From assembly GCA_964545205.1 (NCBI GenBank), contig CAZJFH010000058.1, positions 1 through 31,843 of the forward strand: DNA of 31,843 nt, given 5' to 3'. The position numbers and the translations under genes are program-made. Numbering within the stretch: the stretch's first letter is position 1; every line of letters starts with the position of its first letter. The notes under the pieces are model-generated. The model ran no database searches. It was not told the DNA's origin and worked only from the letters and a program-made list of their open reading frames with translations. Positions 1 through 6,027 of this stretch are shown here, piece by piece. This stretch comes from CAZJFH01 sp964545205. GTDB taxonomy: Bacteria; Pseudomonadota; Alphaproteobacteria; Rhodospirillales; Magnetospirillaceae.

Positions 1-55
1 CGCGGATCTTGACGTTGTAGTCGACGACCCGCTTGACCGCCACCAGGACCTTCAT
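1..55 (-). CDS. etfB: Electron transfer flavoprotein beta subunit, N-terminal fragment
   Basis: Only the first 18 codons are inside the window; the gene continues beyond the left edge. The translation MKVLVAVKRVVDYNVKIR is the characteristic N-terminus of EtfB, the AMP-binding small subunit of the ETF heterodimer that carries electrons from acyl-CoA and other flavin dehydrogenases to ETF:quinone oxidoreductase. The ATG at 55-53 is preceded by a purine-rich GAGGGAG ribosome site 4-10 nt upstream. The upstream region holds a promoter and two copies of a palindromic box also found at the neighbouring gntR gene, so regulation by that regulator is likely. Identification rests on the N-terminus alone, but this stretch is highly conserved in the family. 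etfA is presumably downstream, outside the window (inference). Confidence 0.85.
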   Translation of the reverse strand, partial: MKVLVAVKRVVDYNVKIR

Positions 56-77
56 GCGCTCCCTCGCCCTTTCAAAT

Positions 78-89
78 TTGTACGGACAT
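78..89. promoter_or_regulatory. Operator-like box 1 (etfB proximal)
   Basis: TTGTACGGACAT, one of four close matches to TTGTnCGGACAW in this intergenic system. It overlaps the predicted etfB -10 hexamer (92-87) and start point, the position expected for a repressor site. Assignment to the adjacent GntR protein is inference. Confidence 0.6.
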
Positions 90-116
90 CTAGCCAAAGC
101 CGCCCCGGGCCGTCAA
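87..116 (-). promoter_or_regulatory. Predicted etfB promoter
   Basis: The -35 TTGACG lies at 116-111 and the -10 TAGATG at 92-87 on the minus strand, with an 18-nt spacer. The predicted start near 80 gives a leader of about 25 nt that includes the SD sequence. The -10 is covered by box 1, and box 2 lies just upstream of the -35. Confidence 0.5.
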
Positions 117-129
117 GACCCGAATCGGG

Positions 130-141
130 TTGTCTGGACAT
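130..141. promoter_or_regulatory. Operator-like box 2 (etfB distal)
   Basis: TTGTCTGGACAT, a second copy of the box. Its centre is 52 bp from box 1, close to five helical turns, so two regulator dimers would sit on the same face of the DNA across the promoter. It lies between the etfB promoter and the gntR stop codon. Confidence 0.55.
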
Positions 142-151
142 TCGGCCAGTC

Positions 152-877
152 TCACTCCCGCCGCAGGGTGATGCGGTAGCGCATGCGCGCCGCCGGATGC
201 AGCGAGAACGTGACCTCCAGCGGCCGGCCGCCGTCGCCGAGATAGCGCCGGACGATGCGCAGGGCGGCGCTGCCGGGCGCCACCCCCAGCCGCTCGGCCA
301 GGGCCGGCGGCACCGTTTCGGCCGACATCTCCTGCTCGACGCGGCGGATGGTGCGCCCCGCCTCCTCGATCATCACATGGACCGGCGTGACCTCGCCGCC
401 GACCCGCTCGCGCAGATGCGCCAGTTCGCCGGCCAGGTAGAGTTCGGTCCAGCACACCGGCACGCCGTCCTCGCGCGCCACCCGCAGCCCCTCGAAGCGC
501 AGCCAGCGGCTGTCGGGCGGCGCGCCCATCGCCTCGGCCAGGGCGCCGCGCACGGTGACCGGCGCCGCCTGCTCGACCTCGAACCGGGTCTCGACGGCGT
601 ACTGGTACAGCTCGGTCAGCGAGGCGATCGATTGGGTGAAGCCGACCGGCTTGCGCAGGGCGCGGACGATCGTCCCGGCGCCCTGCTGGCGTTCGAGCAG
701 CCCCATCTCGGCCAGCCGCCGCAGCGCCTCGCGGATGGTGTGGCGCGAGACGCCGAAGCGGGCGCACAGCTCCATCTCGGTGGGAAAGCGGCTGCCGACC
801 GGATAGGCGCCGGCCGCCAGCTCGGCCAGAAGCTGGCGCTCGACGACGGCGTAGCGGGTGTCGGTGCGATCGGACAT
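152..877 (-). CDS. GntR-family (HutC subfamily) transcriptional regulator with UTRA domain
   Basis: 241 residues. The N-terminal winged helix (about residues 8-70) contains the family core PTEMELCARFGVSRHTIREA followed by the wing LLERQQGAGTIV. The rest (about 85-241) is a UTRA-type effector domain, ending in the usual hydrophobic strand pattern (RPLEVTFSLHPAARMRYRITL). I chose the ATG at 877-875. An in-frame TTG at 889 would add four residues but lies inside an operator box and at the predicted -10, and neither start has a clear SD, so the message is probably leaderless. The gene lies downstream of leuA on the same strand and upstream of etfB. Boxes at 78, 130, 878 and 903 flank it and suggest autoregulation plus control of etfB. 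The ligand cannot be read from the sequence; HutC-type proteins bind varied small metabolites. Family assignment is firm. Confidence 0.92.
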   Translation of the reverse strand: MSDRTDTRYAVVERQLLAELAAGAYPVGSRFPTEMELCARFGVSRHTIREALRRLAEMGLLERQQGAGTIVRALRKPVGFTQSIASLTELYQYAVETRFEVEQAAPVTVRGALAEAMGAPPDSRWLRFEGLRVAREDGVPVCWTELYLAGELAHLRERVGGEVTPVHVMIEEAGRTIRRVEQEMSAETVPPALAERLGVAPGSAALRIVRRYLGDGGRPLEVTFSLHPAARMRYRITLRRE

Positions 878-889
878 TTGTTCGGACAA
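878..889. promoter_or_regulatory. Operator-like box 3 (gntR proximal)
   Basis: TTGTTCGGACAA, the most symmetric copy of the box (outer TTGT/ACAA arms). It abuts the gntR ATG and overlaps the predicted -10 (891-886), so binding would block initiation of gntR itself. Confidence 0.6.
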
Positions 890-914
890 TAGCCCAAGCC
901 AAAGGTCCGGACAA
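886..914 (-). promoter_or_regulatory. Predicted gntR promoter
   Basis: The -35 TTGTCC is at 914-909 and the -10 TATTGT at 891-886, with a 17-nt spacer. Each hexamer matches 4 of 6 consensus bases. The start point would fall at about 880-877, on the ATG, implying a leaderless mRNA. Boxes 3 and 4 cover the -10 and the -35. Confidence 0.45.
903..914. promoter_or_regulatory. Operator-like box 4 (gntR distal)
   Basis: AGGTCCGGACAA with a perfect GTCCGGAC core palindrome (905-912). Its centre is 25 bp from box 3 and it overlaps the gntR -35. Confidence 0.55.
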
Positions 915-934
915 GAGCCCGACGCGGCGCCGCC

Positions 935-2608
935 TCACCCGACCCGGTTCATCGCCCCCAGCACCGCCTTCAGCGACGCCTCGGTGATGTTGGAGTCGCG
1001 CCCGACCCCGTGGACGGCGTTGCCGTCGCGGTCGGCCAGGCGGACATAGGCCACCGCCATGGCGTCGGCGCCGGTGCCGATGGCGTGCTCGTTGTATTCG
1101 GTCACGTTGTAGCGGCCGTCGATGCCGGCCGCCGCCAGGGCGTGGACGAAGGCGTCGATCGGACCGTTGCCGCTGCCTCCGATCTCGCGCTCCTCGGTGC
1201 CGCGGCGGATCACCGCGCTCAGCTTGCGGATCGGCGAGCCGCGGCCAGCCGGCGTCGTGCGGTACTCGACCAGTTCCCAGCCGCCGGGCGCCGGCTGCAG
1301 GTAGGTCTCGTCGAAGGCGGCGAAGATCTCGCCCGAGGTCAGCTCGCGGCCGGTCTGGTCGGCGATCTTCTGCACCACCTTCGAGAACTCGACCTGCAGC
1401 GAGCGCGGCAGCTGGAAGCCGTGGTCGCGCTCCAGCACATGGGCGATGCCGCCCTTGCCCGACTGGCTGTTGATGCGGATCACCGCCTCGTAGGTGCGCC
1501 CGACATCGGCGGGGTCGATCGGCAGGTAGGGCACCTCCCAGACCGGGCTGTTGGCCTTCTTCAGGGCCACCAGGCCCTTGTTGATGGCGTCCTGGTGCGA
1601 GCCCGAGAAGGCGGTGAACACCAGCTCGCCGGCATAGGGATGGCGCGGATGCACGGCGATGTTGGTGCACTCCTCGGACACCGCCACCAGGCGCGCCATG
1701 TTCGAGCAGTCCAGCTTCGGATCGACGCCCTGGCTGAACAGGTTCATCGCCAGGGTGACGACGTCGACGTTGCCGGTGCGCTCGCCATTGCCGAACAGCG
1801 TGCCCTCGACGCGCTCGGCGCCCGCCATCATCGCCAGCTCGGCCGCCGCGACGCCGGTGCCGCGATCGTTGTGCGGGTGGATCGAGATGATCGCCGCGTC
1901 GCGGTTCTTCAGCTTGCGGCAGAACCACTCGATCTGGTCGGCGTAGACGTTGGGCGTCGCCATCTCGACGGTCGCCGGCAGGTTCAGGATCACCCGGCGT
2001 TCAGGGCTGGCCTGCCAGACGTCCATCACCGCCTCGCAGATGCGCACCGCGAAGTCCAGCTCGGTGCCGGTGAAGCTCTCGGGGCTGTACTGGTGGACGA
2101 CCGGGCCCTCGGGCCTGGCCTCCGACAGCTCGCGGATCAGCCTCGCCCCCTCGACGGCGATGTCGATCACCCCCTGTTCGTCCTTGCCGAACACCACCCG
2201 CCGCTGCAGCGTCGAGGTCGAGTTGTACAGGTGCACGATGACGTTCTTCGCCCCCGAGACCGCGTCGAAGGTGCGGCGGATCAGCTCGTCGCGCGACTGG
2301 GTCAGCACCTGGATGGTGACGTCGTCGGGGATGCGCTTCTCGTCGATCAGCAGGCGCAGGAAGTCGAAATCGGTCTGCGAGGCGGCGGGGAAGCCGACCT
2401 CGATCTCCTTGAAGCCCATGGCGACCAGCAGGTCCCACATCTTCAGCTTGCGCTCCGGCCCCATAGGGTCGATCAGCGCCTGGTTGCCGTCGCGCAGGTC
2501 GACCGAGCACCAGATCGGCGCCGCGTCGACGACGCGGCCGGGCCACTGGCGGTCGGGCAGGTTTACGGGCGTGAAGGGCTTGTACTTGGTGGTCGGGTCG
2601 ATGCGCAT
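935..2608 (-). CDS. leuA: 2-isopropylmalate synthase
   Basis: 557 residues, the size of the longer LeuA type that starts MRIDPTTKYKPF. It condenses 2-oxoisovalerate with acetyl-CoA, the committed step of leucine synthesis. The catalytic (DRE-TIM) barrel begins at about residue 30 with CSVDLRDGNQAL (the R-D pair that positions the metal and oxoacid) and carries the metal-binding ISIHPHNDRGTG near residue 247. The C-terminal region ending in VGRDSNITEASLKAV is the LeuA dimer/leucine-feedback domain. A longer start exists at 2635, but the ATG at 2608 has a strong SD (GAGGAG, 2620-2615) and the family N-terminus, so I use it. A leader of about 235 nt encodes a short Leu-containing peptide and a stable hairpin, suggesting attenuation by leucine supply. 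gntR follows 58 nt after the stop on the same strand. Confidence 0.97.
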   Translation of the reverse strand: MRIDPTTKYKPFTPVNLPDRQWPGRVVDAAPIWCSVDLRDGNQALIDPMGPERKLKMWDLLVAMGFKEIEVGFPAASQTDFDFLRLLIDEKRIPDDVTIQVLTQSRDELIRRTFDAVSGAKNVIVHLYNSTSTLQRRVVFGKDEQGVIDIAVEGARLIRELSEARPEGPVVHQYSPESFTGTELDFAVRICEAVMDVWQASPERRVILNLPATVEMATPNVYADQIEWFCRKLKNRDAAIISIHPHNDRGTGVAAAELAMMAGAERVEGTLFGNGERTGNVDVVTLAMNLFSQGVDPKLDCSNMARLVAVSEECTNIAVHPRHPYAGELVFTAFSGSHQDAINKGLVALKKANSPVWEVPYLPIDPADVGRTYEAVIRINSQSGKGGIAHVLERDHGFQLPRSLQVEFSKVVQKIADQTGRELTSGEIFAAFDETYLQPAPGGWELVEYRTTPAGRGSPIRKLSAVIRRGTEEREIGGSGNGPIDAFVHALAAAGIDGRYNVTEYNEHAIGTGADAMAVAYVRLADRDGNAVHGVGRDSNITEASLKAVLGAMNRVG

Positions 2609-2654
2609 CGGTCTCTCCTCGGTCGCGCGTTGCATGGCAAAGCGGCGCGCGTAC

Positions 2655-2686
2655 GGCCGTCGGGCAGCCGCTCAGGCCCGACGACC
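2655..2686 (-). promoter_or_regulatory. Attenuator-like hairpin in the leuA leader
   Basis: An 11-bp stem (2686-2676 with 2665-2655, one G-U pair) closes a 10-nt loop containing the UGA of the leader peptide. The 5' arm lies inside the last codons of the leader ORF, so ribosome position should decide whether it forms. No U-run follows, so it is not a textbook intrinsic terminator; a pause or Rho-linked or translational role is possible. Confidence 0.5.
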
Positions 2687-2737
2687 GTGGATAAGTCGCA
2701 GGAGACGAAATGCGATGCAAGGATGATGCGAGAACAT
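2672..2737 (-). CDS. Putative leader peptide of leuA (21 residues)
   Basis: A short ORF begins ATG at 2737 with an AGGT ribosome site about 5 nt upstream and ends TGA at 2674-2672. The peptide starts MFSHHPCIAF and then has RLLRLIHGRRA: three Leu and one Ile within five residues, placed just before an 11-bp hairpin whose 5' arm overlaps the ORF end. The Leu codons CTC CTG also contain TCTCCT, complementary to AGGAGA in the leuA SD (2619-2614). Leader peptides rich in the end-product amino acid are the classic device for attenuation of Leu, His, Trp and Ilv operons. Translation here is inferred from position, SD, composition and the overlapping hairpin; I have no homologue comparison. Confidence 0.55.
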   Translation of the reverse strand: MFSHHPCIAFRLLRLIHGRRA

Positions 2738-2773
2738 GGCGACCTGCACAGGCTGGTGACGCGGGACGACGCT

Positions 2774-2797
2774 CCCGGCGCCGCTCACGACGCCGGG
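2774..2797. other. Hairpin upstream of leuA leader peptide
   Basis: CCCGGCG (2774-2780) and CGCCGGG (2791-2797) form a 7-bp stem with a 10-nt loop, between the predicted leuA promoter and the leader peptide start. The role is unknown; it may be an alternative pairing partner in the leader RNA. Confidence 0.35.
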
Positions 2798-2875
2798 CCG
2801 ATAAGCCCCAGCCCTGGTAGTTTGGTCGCATTCTCGAACATGGTGGCGAAGACGGTGCCAGAAAGCGGCCCCTGG

Positions 2876-2881
2876 TGTCAA
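2876..2881 (-). promoter_or_regulatory. Predicted leuA -35 element
   Basis: A perfect TTGACA reads on the minus strand at 2881-2876. The -10 expected 17-18 nt downstream (CACCGT at about 2857-2852) is poor, which is common in high-GC alphaproteobacteria. Initiation here would give a leader of about 235 nt spanning the short ORF and hairpin. Confidence 0.35.
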
Positions 2882-2980
2882 CCGCCGAGCGCGGAACGAC
2901 GCGAACGCATCTTCGGGAAAATCGCGCCGGCGAGACCCGGTTTCGGGAACGGCCCTCCCGCAACCGCGACAACTTTTAAC

Positions 2981-2996
2981 TGGTCTGATTCTTGCT
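2981..2996 (+). promoter_or_regulatory. Sigma-54 (-24/-12) type promoter candidate
   Basis: TGGTCTGATTCTTGCT matches the RpoN consensus TGGCACGnnnnTTGCW at TGG, G and TTGCT, with exactly 10 nt between the -24 GG (2982-2983) and the -12 GC (2994-2995). The start would be near 3007, 27 nt before the ATG of the di-iron/GGDEF gene and upstream of its SD. Confidence 0.5.
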
Positions 2997-3002
2997 GGGC
3001 GG

Positions 3003-3019
3003 TGCGACGGAATGTCGCA
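3003..3019. promoter_or_regulatory. Palindrome in the 5' leader of the di-iron/GGDEF gene
   Basis: TGCGAC and GTCGCA flank a 5-nt spacer, giving a 17-bp inverted repeat at the predicted transcription start. It could be a protein-binding site or a small RNA hairpin just before the SD at 3023-3027. No known operator was recognised. Confidence 0.35.
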
Positions 3020-3033
3020 GTCGGGAGTTGTCC

Positions 3034-4806
3034 ATGGACGCCAGCGCCGCAGTATTCGATCCCTCGGCACCGATCCGGATTGCGGACCGGGTGTGGTGGG
3101 TCGGCAACCACCGCCCCGGCGAGCCCTTCCAGTGCCACAGCTATCTCGTCGAGCACGGCGACCAGTCGGTGCTGATCGATCCCGGTTCGCCGCTGGGCTT
3201 CCCGCAGGTGGCGGCGAAGGTCGAGCGGGTGATGCCGTTCGATCGCATCCGCTATTTCGTCTGTCATCACCAGGATCCCGACATCACCAGCTGTCTGCCG
3301 CAGCTCGACGCCATGGTGACGCGCGCCGACGCCAGCATCCTCGCCCACTGGCGGGCGATCGTGCTGCTCGACGGCTACGACCTGAAGATGCCGATGGTCT
3401 GCGTCGAGCGCGGGCTGGACTGGACGCTCGACCTCGGCGGGCGCCTGCTGCGCTTCGCCTTCACGCCCTACGCCCACTTCCCCGGCGCCTTCTGCACCTT
3501 CGACACCGCCTCGCAGGTGATGTTCTCCAGCGACCTGTTCGGCGGCTTCAGCGAAGGCGCCGGGCTGTATGCCCGCGACGAGGGCTATTTCGAGAATCTG
3601 CGCCCGTTCCACGAACACTACATCCCGAGCCGCGAGGTTCTGGTCCACGCCGTCAAGCAGATCGAGCGCCATCCCGTGCGCATGATCGCGCCCCAGCACG
3701 GATGCATCATCCCCGAGCCGCTGGTCGCGTTCTTCCTCGAGAAGATCAAGTCGATCGAATGCGGCCTGTTCCTGCTGGCGGTGACCAATTCCGACATCGA
3801 GCGGCTGTCGCAGCTGAACCGGACCCTGCGCGACATCACCCGGTCGATGATCATCTATCGCGACTTCCGCGACATCGTCGCCGCGCTGACCGAGTCGATC
3901 CGCAGGCTGGTGCCGGTCGAGGCGTTGGAGTTCTGGTCGCGCGCCGACGGCGACGAACTGCTGCACCTCTCGGCCGCCAACCGCTTCCACGGTGTCCTGG
4001 CTCCGGCGCCCGCGGCGATCCTCGCCTGCCTCGACCAGAGCGCCGGCTGCGACTGCCAGGGCGATGCCCGCCAGGCCCGGATCGAGTGGCGCGACGAATC
4101 CGGCACCACATGGCCGGCGATCCGGGTGCCGCTGGCCCGCGACGACGACCCCGGGCTGCAGGGGGTCGCCCTGGTGCTGCTGCGCGAGGACGTGACCTTC
4201 GACGAGCATCTCGACATCCTGCTCGACCGCATCCGCCGGCCGCTGCAGGTGGCGCTCGAGCGCGAGGCGCTCTATCGCATGGTCGACATCCAGCGACAGC
4301 GCTTCTTCGAGCATTCGATCCGCGACCCGCTCACCGGGCTGTTCAACCGCTTCTACATGGCCGACACCGTCCAGCGGCTGGCCGACATCCAGGACCACGA
4401 CGCCAACGCGCCGGTGGCGGTGGCGATGATCGACATCGACCATTTCAAGACCATCAACGACACCCACGGCCACGCCCAGGGCGACCGTGTGCTCAGGGCC
4501 GTCGCCGAGCAGATCCTGGCCAACATGCGCAGCGCCGATGTTCCGGTGCGGTTCGGCGGGGAGGAGTTCGCGGTGTTCACGGCCGGCGCCTCGGCCCATG
4601 CCATCGCCACCATCGCCGAGCGCATCCGCGCCGCGATCGCCGGACTCGTTCTCGACGAGCCGCTGCACCACCGGCGGGTGACGGTCAGCATCGGCGTGGC
4701 GATCCGCCAGCGCGGCGAGGAGCTGAGCGCGCTGCTCGAACGCGCCGACGCGGCCCTGTATGCGGCCAAGAATGCCGGCCGCGACCGCGTCTGCCGCGCC
4801 GACTAG
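3034..4806 (+). CDS. Oxygen-binding di-iron (ODP/flavodiiron-like) domain fused to diguanylate cyclase
   Basis: 590 residues. Residues about 15-235 form a metallo-beta-lactamase/flavodiiron-type domain. The metal motif HHQDPD (78-83) is followed by H148 (AHFPGAF), D167 (SSDLFGG) and H222 (PQHGC), the ligand order of flavodiiron proteins and of the ODP oxygen sensors known from spirochaete chemotaxis. No flavodoxin domain follows, so electron supply for catalysis is lacking and sensing is more likely than O2 reduction. Residues about 270-385 look like a GAF-type fold (weak call), then a helical linker leads to a GGDEF domain from DPLTGLFNR (431) to the end. GGEEF (508-512) is intact, so c-di-GMP synthesis is expected, and RSAD (499-502) five residues upstream fits the inhibitory I-site. 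The ATG at 3034 has GGGAG at good spacing. There is no signal peptide or membrane segment. Its stop abuts that of korB. Confidence 0.88.
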   Translation: MDASAAVFDPSAPIRIADRVWWVGNHRPGEPFQCHSYLVEHGDQSVLIDPGSPLGFPQVAAKVERVMPFDRIRYFVCHHQDPDITSCLPQLDAMVTRADASILAHWRAIVLLDGYDLKMPMVCVERGLDWTLDLGGRLLRFAFTPYAHFPGAFCTFDTASQVMFSSDLFGGFSEGAGLYARDEGYFENLRPFHEHYIPSREVLVHAVKQIERHPVRMIAPQHGCIIPEPLVAFFLEKIKSIECGLFLLAVTNSDIERLSQLNRTLRDITRSMIIYRDFRDIVAALTESIRRLVPVEALEFWSRADGDELLHLSAANRFHGVLAPAPAAILACLDQSAGCDCQGDARQARIEWRDESGTTWPAIRVPLARDDDPGLQGVALVLLREDVTFDEHLDILLDRIRRPLQVALEREALYRMVDIQRQRFFEHSIRDPLTGLFNRFYMADTVQRLADIQDHDANAPVAVAMIDIDHFKTINDTHGHAQGDRVLRAVAEQILANMRSADVPVRFGGEEFAVFTAGASAHAIATIAERIRAAIAGLVLDEPLHHRRVTVSIGVAIRQRGEELSALLERADAALYAAKNAGRDRVCRAD

Positions 4807-5694
4807 CTACTCCGCCGCCCGGATCGCGCCCTTGCGCACCGGCAGCTCGCCGCCGGCCTTGACCACGAGCTGGTCGAGCGCGTCGCCCAGCGTCGGGCGG
4901 TCCTCCTTGTAGTAGAGGCCGAGCGCGGGCCGGTCCTGGTTCATCGCCAGCGCCATCGCGGCGCCGAGACTGGCCGGGTCGTGCTCGGCCGGCAGGTCGC
5001 GGACCTGCATCTCGAGGTTGACGTAGGTCTTCGACGTCTTGTCGAAGGTCACGCACGGGCTGAGGATGTGCAGATAGGAAAAGCCGCGATGGGCGATGGC
5101 CGCGGCGATCATCTCTTTCAGATGCGCCGGGCGGCCGGCATAGCTCTGGCCGACCCACGAGGCGCCGTAGGACAGCAGCATCAGCAAGGGATTGAGCGGC
5201 CGGTCGGGGTTCTCGTAGGGCGTGGTCGTGGTCTTGAAGCCGGTGACCGAGGTCGGCGAGGTCTGGCCCTTGGTCAGGCCGTAGATCCCGTTGTCGAACA
5301 GCAGGTAGGTGACGTCGAGATTGCGCCGCGCCGCGTGCGGCACGTGGCCGCCGCCGATCGCGAAGCCGTCGCCGTCGCCGCCGACCGCCACCACGGTCAG
5401 GGCGTCGTTGGCGGTCTTGACGCCGGTCGCCACGGGCAGCGTGCGGCCGTGCAGGGTGTGGAAGCCGTAGGTGTTCATGAAGAACGGAAACCGCGACGAG
5501 CAACCGATGCCCGAGACCACGACGGCGTCGCGGTTGGGAATGCCGAGCTGGTTCAGCGCCGCGGTGACGCCCTCGACGATGGCGAAGTAGCCGCAGCCCG
5601 GGCACCAGGTCGGCAGCGCCTTCGAGCGGTAGCCGAGCCGGCCCGACTCTTGGACCTGGCGGAGCTTTTCCTCGAGGTAGACGGGCTTGGTCAT
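4807..5694 (-). CDS. korB: 2-oxoacid:ferredoxin oxidoreductase, beta (TPP) subunit
   Basis: 295 residues, the usual size of KorB/PorB-type beta subunits (about 33 kDa). It carries the thiamine diphosphate motif running from GDGDG (106-110) to N125. CPGCG (31-35), GIGCS (C65) and SPC further on supply the cysteines of the proximal [4Fe-4S] cluster. With KorA it oxidatively decarboxylates a 2-oxoacid plus CoA, passing electrons to ferredoxin or KorC. The subunit sizes and the korC partner fit the 2-oxoglutarate enzymes described in Thauera and Azoarcus, so 2-oxoglutarate is the favoured substrate (inference). It is the last gene of the operon. The ATG at 5694 has GGGG-rich SD sequence, and 22 nt separate it from the small membrane protein gene. 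Its TAG stop (4809-4807) touches the stop of the convergent di-iron/GGDEF gene. Confidence 0.93.
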   Translation of the reverse strand: MTKPVYLEEKLRQVQESGRLGYRSKALPTWCPGCGYFAIVEGVTAALNQLGIPNRDAVVVSGIGCSSRFPFFMNTYGFHTLHGRTLPVATGVKTANDALTVVAVGGDGDGFAIGGGHVPHAARRNLDVTYLLFDNGIYGLTKGQTSPTSVTGFKTTTTPYENPDRPLNPLLMLLSYGASWVGQSYAGRPAHLKEMIAAAIAHRGFSYLHILSPCVTFDKTSKTYVNLEMQVRDLPAEHDPASLGAAMALAMNQDRPALGLYYKEDRPTLGDALDQLVVKAGGELPVRKGAIRAAE

Positions 5695-5716
5695 CGTCGC
5701 TTCCCCATCCGAAGGT

Positions 5717-5974
5717 TCACTTCGCCGCCTTGCGCGCGGCGCACCAGCGCGAGACGTAGCCGTCGAAATAGACCAGCATGGTCAGGAACCCGGCCAGCAC
5801 GCCCAGCGGCTGCAGCCCCTGGATCGACAGACCGCCGACGAACAGCACGCCCGACAGGACCAGGCCCAGCAGCAGGAACAGATTGTCCATGCGCTGGCAG
5901 GCCCGCCAGTCCGCTTCCGTCACCTCGACCGTCCGCTTCGAGAACGGCACCTTCACGCTGATCAACTCGCTCAC
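5717..5974 (-). CDS. Small two-helix membrane protein in the kor operon
   Basis: 85 residues, GTG start at 5974-5972 with GGGAG six nt upstream. The first 30 residues are polar (SELISVKVPFSKRTVEV). Two hydrophobic segments follow at about 32-52 (NLFLLLGLVLSGVLFVGGLS) and 57-75 (LGVLAGFLTMLVYFDGYV), and then a basic tail. No family recognised. It lies between korA and korB, 22 nt upstream of korB, on the same strand and clearly within the operon. Its placement suggests a membrane anchor or assembly factor for an otherwise soluble 2-oxoacid oxidoreductase (inference). Codon use matches its neighbours, supporting a real gene. Confidence 0.8.
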   Translation of the reverse strand: MSELISVKVPFSKRTVEVTEADWRACQRMDNLFLLLGLVLSGVLFVGGLSIQGLQPLGVLAGFLTMLVYFDGYVSRWCAARKAAK

Positions 5975-5995
5975 GCTCTACTCCCAAAAACACTG

Positions 5996-6022
5996 CCCCC
6001 TCTCCCGCGAGCGGGCGAGGGC
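5996..6022. repeat. Palindromic GC-rich repeat A
   Basis: CCCTC-T-CCCGC (5998-6008) pairs with GCGGG-C-GAGGG (6011-6021) around GA: a stem of 5+5 bp with one mismatch. It is the same CCCTCTCCCG...CGGGAGAGGG family as copies near 9251 and 21679. It fills the gap between korA and the small membrane protein gene. Confidence 0.65.
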
Positions 6023-6027
6023 ACGAA

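Noticed and set aside
2608..2881. T-box riboswitch upstream of leuA
   Set aside because: No T-box consensus or specifier-loop architecture, and T-boxes are essentially absent from alphaproteobacteria; the short ORF with hairpin fits peptide-based attenuation better.
2672..3070. Longer minus-strand ORF (132 codons) containing the leuA leader peptide
   Set aside because: The upstream part is Arg/Pro-rich without motif and would cover the leuA promoter and part of the divergent gene; only the terminal 21 codons have an SD and a leader-like composition.
1010..3175. A 721-codon plus-strand frame opposite leuA extending into the sensor gene
   Set aside because: It runs antisense to leuA and through the leader into the 5' end of another gene in a different frame; no domain and no start signals.
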